Positions 10,939-18,475 of a stretch of 64,000 nt of DNA are shown here, piece after piece. The stretch is taken from NCBI RefSeq assembly GCF_039523335.1, contig NZ_BAAAFC010000002.1, positions 62,001 to 126,000 of the forward strand. The letters are read 5' to 3'. The DNA comes from Marinobacter szutsaonensis. GTDB taxonomy: Bacteria; Pseudomonadota; Gammaproteobacteria; Pseudomonadales; Oleiphilaceae. The notes below the pieces were generated by a model. The model searched no databases. It had not been told where the DNA came from and saw only the letters and a program-made list of their open reading frames with translations. A program made the translations under genes and the position numbers. How positions within the stretch are numbered: position 1 is the stretch's first letter; each line of letters begins with the position of its first letter.

Positions 10939-11396
10939 GAATTGTCCTCCGAATTGCGGACGGTGCCGCGAACTTCATAGGAGCGGCCGCGGAACAGTGC
11001 CACGGTGCGGCCGTCCTGGTTGGTCAGGGTAATGTCGTAAATGCCGGTACGGCCGCCCCGGGAACGCTCTTCCGCGGTGGCGGTCAGCAGGTCGCCCTCT
11101 CTGGCGCCGGACATGTAGTCAATGCTGCAGCCGGAAGCCACGGTGGCCCGGTCATAGCTGTTGCAGGCAAACGCAAAGGCGGAATCCGCCAGGGTGAACA
11201 GGTAACCGCCATGGCAGGAGCCATGGCCCTGGATCATGTCGGGCCCGACGGTCATGGTCAGGATTGCCTTGCCGGGGGCTACCGATTCGATTTTCATGCC
11301 CAGTTTCTGGCTGGCGCGGTCCCTGGCGAACATGGACTCGGCGCATTCTTCCGCCAGTTTCTGTGGATCGGGTTTCTGTTGATCGATAGTGCTCAT
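10935..11396 (-). CDS. paaI: Phenylacetate pathway hotdog thioesterase PaaI
   Basis: Proofreading acyl-CoA thioesterase that releases CoA from dead-end (hydroxy)phenylacetyl-CoA. Hotdog fold with the active-site stretch [21 protein letters not shown]; Asp71 is the likely catalytic carboxylate. 153 residues, slightly longer than E. coli PaaI (140). Overlaps paaH and paaJ by 4 bases each, so translation is probably coupled. Confidence 0.93.
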
Positions 11397-12913
11397 GCGT
11401 AAAACCCCTTGTTGGCAAAACAGTTCTTTCTCAGCAGCAGCGACGGCCGGTAGCGATCCTCGCCGTAGCTGTTCTGGATGTTGGTCAGCACGGTGAAGGT
11501 GCGGCCGGAACCCAGACGGTCACTCCAGCTCAGAGGCCCTTCCGGGTAATTCAGGCCGGCTTTCATCGCCAGATCGATATCGGCAACCGTGGCAACGCCG
11601 TGCAGGTGGGCATCGGCACCTTCGTTCGCCAGCATGGCGACAGTGCGCATGATCACCAGGCCCGGGCGATCGGCAATGCGGCTGACAGCAAGGCCGGCCT
11701 TCTGCAGCAGGGCGCAGGCATCGTCGATGGCCTGTCCGGAGGACTGATCCGCCGCCGCAATCGCCAGACGGGAGGCCTGGGCGTAGTCGAAGGCAAGGTC
11801 GAACAGCACCAGATTGGCGCAGCCTTCCTCGGCGGCCCGCTCGGTGGCCAGACGGCCGTCGGTCAGTGCCAGCACGGCCTGGCCAAAGCGCAGCTGGCCG
11901 TTGCCGGCCCGCTCGATGATCTTCAGACCCGCATCACGGAGACGATCCACCAGGGCCGACGCAGGGCCCAGGCTGCCTTCGACGATAACCACAGATTCAG
12001 TGCTCTGCCGCGGAGCTTCGGTCTGCGGCTCGGGGCGCTCTGCCCCCTCCTGATAACTATAGAAGCCCTGGCCGCTCTTGCGACCAAGATGGCCCGCGGA
12101 GACCAGCTCCTGCTGAACCAGGGACGGCAGGAAACGGGTGTCCTGGTAGTAGGCGTTGAACACCGAGTTGGTCACCGCGTAGTTGACGTCATGGCCGATC
12201 AGGTCGGTGAGCTCGAAGGCGCCCATGCGGAAGTTGCCGGCCTCGCGCATCAGGGCGTCAAGGGTGGCCGGGTCCGCGGCCTGCTCCTGGACCAGACGCA
12301 GACTCTCGGCGTAGAACGGCCGGGCGACCCGGTTGACGATGAAGCCGGGGGTGGAGGTTGCATAGACCGGTTTCTTGCCCCAGTTGGCGGCGGTGTCGTA
12401 CACCGTCTCGGCAACGGCCTTGTCAGTGGCCAGGCCCAGCACCACTTCTACCAGCGCCATCAGTGGAGCGGGGTTGAAGAAGTGCATGCCCACCAGGCGG
12501 CCGGGATGCTTCATGCCGGCACCCAGTGAGGTGACGGATATGGAGGAGGTGTTGGTGGCGAGGATGGCGTCCTCGCGGCACAGTGCCTCGAGGTCTGCCA
12601 GCAGGCCACGTTTGATGTCGAGGTTCTCCACGATCGCCTCGATCACCAGCCCGCTTTCGGCTACTTCCGAGAGATCGGCCACCGGCTGAATGCGGTCGAG
12701 GAGGGCGTCCAGCTCCTGCTGCTCCATCTTGCCCTTGTCCACACGACGTTGCAGCACCTTGGCAATGCCGTCGCGTCCCGCATCGGCGGCCCCTTCACGT
12801 TGGTCATGAAGAAAGACATGGTGCCCTGCCTGGGCCGCCACCTGGGCGATGCCGGCGCCCATGGCGCCGGCGCCGATGACTGCAACCTTGGTTTGGGTAT
12901 CCAGTGCCGGCAT
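11393..12913 (-). CDS. paaH: 3-hydroxyadipyl-CoA dehydrogenase PaaH
   Basis: NAD-dependent oxidation of 3-hydroxyadipyl-CoA to 3-oxoadipyl-CoA. Rossmann motif VIGAGAMGAGIAQVAAQAG near residues 12-30, NTSSISVTSLG, HFFNPAPLMALVEVV and GFIVNRVARPFYAES, then a second 3HCDH C-terminal domain ending in GLNYPEGPLSW and LRKNCFANKGFY. 506 residues (E. coli 475). Lies 3 bases from paaG. Confidence 0.95.
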   Translation of the reverse strand: MPALDTQTKVAVIGAGAMGAGIAQVAAQAGHHVFLHDQREGAADAGRDGIAKVLQRRVDKGKMEQQELDALLDRIQPVADLSEVAESGLVIEAIVENLDIKRGLLADLEALCREDAILATNTSSISVTSLGAGMKHPGRLVGMHFFNPAPLMALVEVVLGLATDKAVAETVYDTAANWGKKPVYATSTPGFIVNRVARPFYAESLRLVQEQAADPATLDALMREAGNFRMGAFELTDLIGHDVNYAVTNSVFNAYYQDTRFLPSLVQQELVSAGHLGRKSGQGFYSYQEGAERPEPQTEAPRQSTESVVIVEGSLGPASALVDRLRDAGLKIIERAGNGQLRFGQAVLALTDGRLATERAAEEGCANLVLFDLAFDYAQASRLAIAAADQSSGQAIDDACALLQKAGLAVSRIADRPGLVIMRTVAMLANEGADAHLHGVATVADIDLAMKAGLNYPEGPLSWSDRLGSGRTFTVLTNIQNSYGEDRYRPSLLLRKNCFANKGFYA

Positions 12914-12916
12914 GGT

Positions 12917-13708
12917 TTATTTCCCCTTGAAAGACGGTGTGCGTTTTTCCATGAAGGCGGCCACGCCCTCGCGGTAGTCTTCAGTGCGACCGGCTTCCCG
13001 CTGCAGATCCCGTTCGAGGTTGATCTGCTCTTCAAAGGTGTTGTTGACGCTGGCGTGCAGGGCCTGCTTGATCAGTGCCAGGCCCTTGGTGGGCTGGGTG
13101 GCGAAGTGGCGGGCCAGTTTCATGGTTTCTTCCATCAGCTGATCGTCGTCCACGCACTGCCAGATCATGCCCCAGTCTTCCGCCTTTTCCGCGCCGATCT
13201 TGCCGCCCAGCAGGGCCATGCCCTTGGCGCGGGCCATGCCTGCCACCCGGGGCAGGGTCCAGGTACCACCGGAATCCGGCACCAGGCCCAGCTTGCAGAA
13301 AGCCTGGACGAAGCTGGCGGAGCGGGCGGCCAGAGTAATGTCGCAGGCCAGGGCGATGTTGGCACCGGCGCCGGCGGCTACCCCGTTCACGGCGCACAGC
13401 ACGGGCATGGGCAGGTCGCGCAGGCTGCGCATCATCGGGTTGTAATAGTTTTCCAGGGAAGCGCCAAGATCCGGCATCTCCTGACCCGGGGATACGCTGC
13501 GGTCAGAGAGGTCCTGGCCGGCACAGAATCCCCGGCCGGAACCGGTAATCACCAGCACCCGAACCGTCTCGTCCTTGCGAACGGTGTCGATGGCATCGCG
13601 CATGCGCTCGTGCATCTCGACATTGAAGCTGTTGAGGTTGTCCGGTCGGTTCAGGGTGAGCAGGGCGACGCCCTGATCGATTTCAAGAAGGATGCTCGGC
13701 TGGGTCAT
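12917..13708 (-). CDS. paaG: 2-(1,2-epoxy-1,2-dihydrophenyl)acetyl-CoA isomerase PaaG
   Basis: Crotonase-fold isomerase that converts the ring epoxide to the oxepin-CoA. Assigned to PaaG rather than PaaF by GRGFCAGQDLSDR, the oxyanion stretch NGVAAGAGANIALACDI, and KLGLVPDSGGTWTLPRVAG with its catalytic Asp; the C-terminus EDYREGVAAFMEKRTPSFKGK is typical. 263 residues, like E. coli PaaG (262). First gene of the paaGHIJK run. No separate PaaF hydratase is seen in the window. Confidence 0.94.
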   Translation of the reverse strand: MTQPSILLEIDQGVALLTLNRPDNLNSFNVEMHERMRDAIDTVRKDETVRVLVITGSGRGFCAGQDLSDRSVSPGQEMPDLGASLENYYNPMMRSLRDLPMPVLCAVNGVAAGAGANIALACDITLAARSASFVQAFCKLGLVPDSGGTWTLPRVAGMARAKGMALLGGKIGAEKAEDWGMIWQCVDDDQLMEETMKLARHFATQPTKGLALIKQALHASVNNTFEEQINLERDLQREAGRTEDYREGVAAFMEKRTPSFKGK

Positions 13709-14025
13709 GGTGTTGTCCCGTTGTTGGTAGCAAGAAATGGTTAGAGACGCTCAGCGTCCCGTGACAGGAACAGCGAAGGTCCCCCGGAGCACGCGACAGG
13801 TGTCCGGGCGGAGGTTTGCAGTGGCGGTATCGGTCATTCCCGTTACCGCTCCTGCGGGCGTGATGTGCAGGTTGTTTGGCATAAGCAATCCGGTGTGACT
13901 TTGTTTTTGTCTCAGGTGCCGGCTTCGCCGGTCAGATTCCGGGCGCTGCATGCCCTGGTTAATCTGGTCTGTCAGGGCCGAATGCGTGAATGAGTATATC
14001 TCAGAATTGATACCCGTCAAGGAGT

Positions 14026-14049
14026 CGTGGTATCGACTTCTGTATCACG
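14026..14049. promoter_or_regulatory. Candidate paa operator palindrome 1
   Basis: CGTGGTA (14026-14032) and TATCACG (14043-14049) form an inverted repeat with a 10-base spacer and one mismatch. Read on the minus strand it contains GTGATACAGAA, matching GTGATACG before paaA and GTGATACGGAA before paaY. Confidence 0.4.
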
Positions 14050-14195
14050 TTGGCATTCTGGGGATAAATTGCCTGCTTATCTTGATGAAAATAAAGAAAA
14101 ATAAATTTGAGTATTGAGTTTTTATAGCCATTTCGAAGGCAATTGATCGTTGTTAGGCCGCCCGGGGGCATGAAATTCCACACAAAAACGGATAA

Positions 14196-14218
14196 TGTGA
14201 TACGGAAAATGAATCACA
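14196..14218. promoter_or_regulatory. Candidate paa operator palindrome 2, before paaY
   Basis: TGTGATAC (14196-14203) and GAATCACA (14211-14218) are near-perfect inverted half sites spaced by 7 bases, 61-83 bases upstream of the paaY ATG. The half site TGTGATWC matches the core of the E. coli PaaX operator consensus as I recall it. Confidence 0.45.
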
Positions 14219-14278
14219 ACAATTGTTTTGGGTTCCATAAGGCTGCGTGCCGATACCCCCTGCCAACAGGAGAAAGTT

Positions 14279-14872
14279 ATGCCCGTATACAGCATTGAAG
14301 GTGTTGTTCCGGTTGTCCACCCCACCGCTTATGTTCACCCGAGCGCCGTGCTGATTGGTGACGTCTGGATCGGGCCGGACTGCTACGTCGGGCCGGCCGC
14401 CTGTTTGCGGGGTGATTTCGGTCGTGTTGTCCTCAAGGAAGGGTCCAACATCCAGGACACCTGTGTAATGCATGCCTTCCCTGGTATGGACACGGTGATC
14501 GAGAAGAACGGCCACGTCGGCCACGGCGCGATCCTGCACGGTTGCATCGTGGGTGAAGATGCCATGGTCGGGATGAACGCGGTTGTGATGGATGAGGCCC
14601 ATATTGCGCCCCGTTCCATCGTCGGGGCCGGAGCCCTGGTGAAGGCCAAATTTCAGTGCGAGCCAGCGTCCCTGATTGTCGGTTCGCCCGCCAAGGTCCT
14701 GCGCACGCTCAGTGACAAGGAAGTGGAGTGGAAGAAAAAGGGCACCGAGGAGTATCAGCGACTGACCCGCCGCTCACTGGCAAGCCTGGTGGAGTGTCAG
14801 CCTCTGGAGAAAGGCGAGCCGGACCGTCCCCGGGTCGATGCCGGGCAATACCAGCCCAAGCACCAGTCCTGA
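14279..14872 (+). CDS. paaY: Phenylacetate-associated hexapeptide-repeat protein PaaY
   Basis: Gamma-carbonic-anhydrase-like left-handed beta-helix protein; PaaY acts as a thioesterase removing inhibitory CoA adducts in E. coli. Hexapeptide repeats run through HPSAVLIGDVWIGPDCYVGP and GHVGHGAILHGCIVGEDAMVGMNAVV. ATG at 14279 with AGGAGA five bases upstream gives 197 residues (E. coli 196); the frame is open 17 codons further up but without a ribosome site. Divergent from paaG. Confidence 0.93.
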   Translation: MPVYSIEGVVPVVHPTAYVHPSAVLIGDVWIGPDCYVGPAACLRGDFGRVVLKEGSNIQDTCVMHAFPGMDTVIEKNGHVGHGAILHGCIVGEDAMVGMNAVVMDEAHIAPRSIVGAGALVKAKFQCEPASLIVGSPAKVLRTLSDKEVEWKKKGTEEYQRLTRRSLASLVECQPLEKGEPDRPRVDAGQYQPKHQS

Positions 14873-14907
14873 AGGTTTGAGCTCCGGGAGTTTTCGGAGC
14901 CCGGAAG

Positions 14908-14937
14908 CGAAAATGGCGGCTCAGGCCGCCATTTTCG
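14908..14937. terminator. Bidirectional terminator shared by paaY and the dehalogenase gene
   Basis: A perfect 13-bp stem (14908-14920 with 14925-14937) has a 4-base loop. The minus-strand dehalogenase gene ends inside it: its TGA (14921-14923) is the loop and the last codons form one arm. Confidence 0.8.
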
Positions 14938-15853
14938 ATTTCAGGGCATCGATAATGATGCGCGCGAAGTCCTCGGGGGAGTCTTCCTGCAGGAAGTGGC
15001 CGCCCCGAAGGGTGATGTGGGGTTGGCCGTGGGCGCCGGGAATCCGCCGCTGCATGTAGCGGTCTTCCCCCCGGGTAATGGGGTCACCGCTGCTGAAGCA
15101 GGTAATGAACGGTTTGCGCCATTTCTCCAGTACCTTCCAGGCCTCCCGGTTGGCCTTCCCGGCCGGGTCGTCCCGGGATATCGGAACCAGTTTCGGAAAA
15201 GCGCGGGCGCCGGCCTTGTATTCGGTTGAAGGGAAGGGCGCCTCGTAAGCCGCCTGCTCGGCCCTGCTCAGGGTCCGCTCGGTACCCAGCTGGACGATGC
15301 GCCCGACCGGCAGCCAGGGGCTGTGGGTGACAAAGGCTTTCCACAGGGAGAACATCGCCGGTGCCCGGGTCTCGCCGGTGGGCAGCATCCCGTTACCCAC
15401 GATGATGCACCGGAACCGGTTGGGATGTTCGGCCGCCAGGCGCAGTCCCAGCAGCGATCCCCAGTTCTGGCACACCAGTGTGATGTCCCGCAGATTCAGC
15501 TTTTCGATCCAGCTGCTCAACCAGGCCATGTGGCGTTCGTAGCTGTAGTCGGCCATTGCTGCCGGTTTGTCCGATTTGCCGAAGCCGATCAGATCCGGGG
15601 CCAGCGCCCGATGACCAGCTGCGGCAATGAGCGGAATCATGTGCCGGTAAAGGTAGGACCAGGATGGCTCGCCATGCAGCATCAGCACGGGTGAAGCGCC
15701 GCGGGGGCCTTCATCGACGTAGTGCATCCTCAGGTTGGGCTCCACGTCGAGGTAATTGGGGGAAAAAGGGTAATCCGGCAGCCCCTGGAAGCGGGCTTCG
15801 TCGGTTCTCAGAATACGCATGCCATCGACTGTCCTGACTGATAGGTTGCGCAA
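14921..15853 (-). CDS. Haloalkane dehalogenase (DhlA-type) with Asn at the nucleophile position
   Basis: Alpha/beta hydrolase closest in pattern to subfamily I haloalkane dehalogenases such as DhlA: oxyanion motif HGEPSWSYLYRHM (Glu62), cap segment with Trp171 and TLSRAEQAAYEAPFPSTEYKAGARAFPKLVP, acid Asp257 (SSGDPITRGED) and His286 (RGGHFLQED). The nucleophile elbow reads VCQNWGSLLG: codon AAC encodes Asn130 where the family has Asp. Trp131, the halide-binding neighbour, is kept. The protein may be inactive, may self-activate by deamidation, or may do another reaction. 310 residues, as DhlA. Alone on its strand, next to an 82-residue Cys-rich gene. Confidence 0.88.
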   Translation of the reverse strand: MRNLSVRTVDGMRILRTDEARFQGLPDYPFSPNYLDVEPNLRMHYVDEGPRGASPVLMLHGEPSWSYLYRHMIPLIAAAGHRALAPDLIGFGKSDKPAAMADYSYERHMAWLSSWIEKLNLRDITLVCQNWGSLLGLRLAAEHPNRFRCIIVGNGMLPTGETRAPAMFSLWKAFVTHSPWLPVGRIVQLGTERTLSRAEQAAYEAPFPSTEYKAGARAFPKLVPISRDDPAGKANREAWKVLEKWRKPFITCFSSGDPITRGEDRYMQRRIPGAHGQPHITLRGGHFLQEDSPEDFARIIIDALKSKMAA

Positions 15854-15942
15854 TTGCCGTTATGACAATTCTCGCAAGTCAGGATAAATCAGATGGCTGT
15901 TTCATGTGTTTGAGTTGCGTAACAGTGCGTTGCCCGTTTGCT

Positions 15943-16191
15943 TCAGCAGGCGAGATCGAGCAGGCGGTCCGGGTTTTCGATTTTTGCCATGGCATCGTCA
16001 CAGCAGTTCACGGCGCCGCAATCGTCCGCTGAGCACAGGGCGAGGACGCGGCACTGGACGTCCTGTTGGTTTTCGCCTTCGTTGCGGAACATGCGGGCCC
16101 GGGAAAGAATGGATCGGCAATGACCGCAGAGCAGGGTCGGTACCGCGCTGCCTTCGGCAAGAATGGCGTTGTAATGGGTATGGTCAGTCAT
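15943..16191 (-). CDS. Small cysteine-rich protein of unknown function
   Basis: 82 residues, not recognised. Nine cysteines: CGHCRS near residue 22, then QCRVLALC, DDCGAVNCCDDAM and a C-terminal Cys. The pattern suggests a metal-binding (zinc-ribbon-like) domain. No signal peptide. An AGGAGG-type site precedes the ATG (GAGGAT upstream on the minus strand), which supports real translation. Confidence 0.6.
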   Translation of the reverse strand: MTDHTHYNAILAEGSAVPTLLCGHCRSILSRARMFRNEGENQQDVQCRVLALCSADDCGAVNCCDDAMAKIENPDRLLDLAC

Positions 16192-16268
16192 AAATATCCT
16201 CCTGATAGTTTCAGACTAGGGCCAGAGTATGACAATACAGAGTCGACCTTTCGCTGAGATTTCCATCT

Positions 16269-16622
16269 CTATACGGATCCTTTATCCGGATCGACCACCG
16301 GCCGCCGGTTGGAGCGTTTGTCGTCCCAGTCAAGCTCCTTGGGGTCGTACCAGCCGATGGCGTCAAGCACCTTCTGGCGAGTACGCGGGGACAGGGTGGG
16401 CCAGAGTTCCTGGAAATCGTCCAGGCCCTGTTCCCGTTGCTTCTGTTGTTTGCTCTGCAGCCGATTGATGATTTTGGGGAGCTGCAGAGCCTCCCCGAGC
16501 TGACCGGGTACCAGCACCTCCTGCCCCATCACCTTGCGGCGATGGGTCCTGGCTGCCAGCACACGCTGAAGTTCCGTCGCGGCGTCAAGGGCAGTTTCGG
16601 TGGTAAAGGTTTCCAGTTCCAA
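16269..16622 (-). CDS. Conserved-looking hypothetical protein
   Basis: 117 residues, hydrophilic and mostly helical in character, with KIINRLQSKQQKQREQGLDDFQEL in the middle and LSPRTRQKVLDAIGWYDPKELDW near the end. I do not recognise the family. No membrane segment or signal peptide. It stands alone, divergent from the permease gene, with a palindrome in its 5' region. Confidence 0.6.
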   Translation of the reverse strand: MELETFTTETALDAATELQRVLAARTHRRKVMGQEVLVPGQLGEALQLPKIINRLQSKQQKQREQGLDDFQELWPTLSPRTRQKVLDAIGWYDPKELDWDDKRSNRRPVVDPDKGSV

Positions 16623-16637
16623 TAATGTGACTCGTTA

Positions 16638-16658
16638 GTCGGTTAATCCGTAACCGAC
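16638..16658. promoter_or_regulatory. Palindrome upstream of hypothetical gene
   Basis: GTCGGTTA (16638-16645) and TAACCGAC (16651-16658) form a perfect 8-bp inverted repeat with a 5-base spacer. On the minus strand a TATAGT (-10-like) lies immediately upstream, so it would overlap the first transcribed bases: an operator or a 5' hairpin. Confidence 0.35.
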
Positions 16659-16769
16659 CACTATAACCTGAAGCAGGCTACAGTGGCCATGTCATCGTGG
16701 TAGGCTATCGGGCCGGAGTGGCTGCACAGACCCGCGGTTACCGTTCACAGCTTGGGGAAGATCTGATCT

Positions 16770-17885
16770 ATGTACGCAAAACTTGAAACACGGACTTTTC
16801 TGGCCCTGCTGGTCGGGGTTTCCCTGGCGTTCGTGTTTCTGATGAAGCCCTTCTTTGGCCCGATTTTCTGGGCAGTGGCGATCGCGCTCATTTTCCATCC
16901 GGTCCAGAATCTGCTGGTCCGCTGGCTCGGCGAACGGCCAAATATCAATGCCTTGATTACCCTGGTGATCTGCATGGTGATCGTGGTGATTCCGGTGCTG
17001 GTGCTGGTGACGTCCCTGGTGGCCCAGGGGGTGGAGCTCTATCAGCAGATCCAGCGTGGCGAGATCCGTCCGGGGGAATACATCGATCAGGTCAACCAGT
17101 CCTTCCCGGCGATCCAGGCATTCCTGGCGCAGTTCGATATCAGCTTTACCGAGTTACGGGACCGGGCCGTCAGCCTGTTCGTCGGCGGCAGCCAGTTCCT
17201 GGCCAAACAGGCTTTGGGGATCGGCCAGAATACCTTCCAGTTCTTTATGGGCCTGGCCCTGATGGTTTACCTGGCGTTCTTCCTGTTACGGGATGGCCAT
17301 CATCTGGTCGAGCTGATCATACGGGCGCTGCCCCTGGGCGATGAGCGCGAGCGCCTGCTGTTTGCCAAGTTCGCCGAGGTGACCCGGGCCACGGTCAAGG
17401 GCAACCTGCTGATTGCCATCATCCAGGGGGCTCTGGGGGGGCTGATTTTCTGGATTCTGGGAATTACCGGCGCCCTGCTATGGGGCGTGGTCATGGCCAT
17501 CGTGTCGCTGTTGCCGGCGGTCGGGGCGGCCCTGGTCTGGGTGCCGGCGGCAATATACCTGGCGGCGGTCGGGGATGTTGTCCCGGCCCTGGTTCTTACC
17601 GTATTCGGGGTGGTGGTGATCGGTCTTGCCGACAACCTGCTGCGGCCGCTCCTGGTGGGCCGTGACACCAAATTGCCGGATTACATAGTGCTGCTGTCGA
17701 CGCTCGGTGGCATTGTCATGTTCGGCATCAACGGGTTTGTCATGGGTCCCCTGGTTGCAGCCCTGTTCATGGCGTTCTGGGGGATTTTTATCCGGGAATT
17801 CGGGCACGAGGCCCAGACGGTACTCCATCCGGACACCGGCCCCGAAGATGAGAACCACGGCAACCGCCCCGACAGCAAACTGTGA
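16770..17885 (+). CDS. AI-2E family (PerM/UPF0118) inner-membrane permease
   Basis: 371-residue polytopic membrane protein with hydrophobic helices at about 10-40, 60-85, 155-175, 205-235, 240-275 and 300-340, and a hydrophilic loop after the first pair (GVELYQQIQRGEIRPGEYIDQ). The family pattern includes MVYLAFFLLRDG, LIAIIQGALGGLIFWILGI, LLPAVGAALVWVPAAIYL and DNLLRPLLVG. Members export varied substrates and only some are linked to AI-2, so substrate is unknown. Length fits the family (about 350). Confidence 0.88.
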   Translation: MYAKLETRTFLALLVGVSLAFVFLMKPFFGPIFWAVAIALIFHPVQNLLVRWLGERPNINALITLVICMVIVVIPVLVLVTSLVAQGVELYQQIQRGEIRPGEYIDQVNQSFPAIQAFLAQFDISFTELRDRAVSLFVGGSQFLAKQALGIGQNTFQFFMGLALMVYLAFFLLRDGHHLVELIIRALPLGDERERLLFAKFAEVTRATVKGNLLIAIIQGALGGLIFWILGITGALLWGVVMAIVSLLPAVGAALVWVPAAIYLAAVGDVVPALVLTVFGVVVIGLADNLLRPLLVGRDTKLPDYIVLLSTLGGIVMFGINGFVMGPLVAALFMAFWGIFIREFGHEAQTVLHPDTGPEDENHGNRPDSKL

Positions 17886-17984
17886 TAGGGTATTCATTGT
17901 TTGCCCCAGCTTGTGGAGATAGGCACCACACAACAAGAAAAGACCGATGCCGGCGAGGCATCAGGAGTAAGGCAGGTGAGTACC

Positions 17985-18398
17985 ATGAAGAATACGACCC
18001 GTTCTTTTGGTCGCCTTCTGGCTGCAGCCGGTGTGGCGGTTACGCTGGGCCTGGCGCCCTTGGCCCAGGCAGATGAAACCGTGGCAGTGAAAAATGCCCT
18101 TTACGGTGCCGGTTACGACATCACGAACGTCAGCTCCGGGATGGATGACAAGACCCGTGCCGCGCTGACCCAATTCCAGAAAGATCATGGCCTCGAGGCT
18201 ACCGGTGCCCTGAACGAGGCAACCCGCAAGGCTCTGGGTATGATCACCGTGCAGGTCGCTGCGGCGCCGGCGCAGAGCAGTGGATCGCAGGGTGCGGAAA
18301 AATCGGCATCGAGCGCCGCGTCCGCCGAGCCAGCGAAGGAATCCGGGGAAAAGGACGCCATCGAGGAAGATGAGGACGGTGGCTGGTCGTTCTGGTAG
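17985..18398 (+). CDS. Secreted peptidoglycan-binding-domain protein
   Basis: 137 residues from the ATG at 17985: a clear signal peptide (MKNTTRSFGRLLAAAGVAV...ALAQA-type, cleaving near residue 28), then a PG_binding_1-like fold of about 60 residues (VAVKNALYGAGYDITNVSSGMDDKTRAALTQFQKDHGL split over repeats, ending ATRKALGM), then an Ala/Ser/Glu-rich acidic tail ending WSFW. The frame is open upstream but only this start gives a signal peptide and has AGGTGAG before it. Likely periplasmic and cell-wall-associated. Confidence 0.75.
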   Translation: MKNTTRSFGRLLAAAGVAVTLGLAPLAQADETVAVKNALYGAGYDITNVSSGMDDKTRAALTQFQKDHGLEATGALNEATRKALGMITVQVAAAPAQSSGSQGAEKSASSAASAEPAKESGEKDAIEEDEDGGWSFW

Positions 18399-18420
18399 CG
18401 CTCCCGGTTCGCCGTTCATG

Positions 18421-18456
18421 AAAAAGCCCGCCAGGTTGATGCCTGGCGGGCTTTTT
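18421..18456. terminator. Bidirectional intrinsic terminator
   Basis: A perfect 15-bp stem (18421-18435 with 18442-18456) with a 6-base loop, A-rich on one side and six T on the other, separates the peptidoglycan-binding gene from ilvD, which converge here. Confidence 0.92.
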
Positions 18457-18475
18457 TCTGGCTGTCCGGAAGAGG

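Larger units (their letters stand above)
13709..14278. other. 570-base divergent control region between paaG and paaY
   Basis: No credible gene. The half near paaG is GC-rich; the half near paaY is AT-rich and holds the two GTGATA palindromes listed separately. A short open frame at 13751-14020 on the minus strand lacks a ribosome site and any recognisable protein pattern. Confidence 0.6.

Noticed and set aside
13751..14020. 89-codon minus-strand frame in the paaG-paaY gap
   Set aside because: No ribosome site and no protein-like pattern; the area looks regulatory.
14196..14218. CRP site
   Set aside because: TGTGA and TCACA are present, but the spacing between them is 13 bases instead of 6, so a CRP dimer would not fit.
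18421..18456. CRISPR-like or REP repeat
   Set aside because: Single hairpin with A and T tracts; an ordinary terminator. No array of spaced repeats was seen anywhere in the window.
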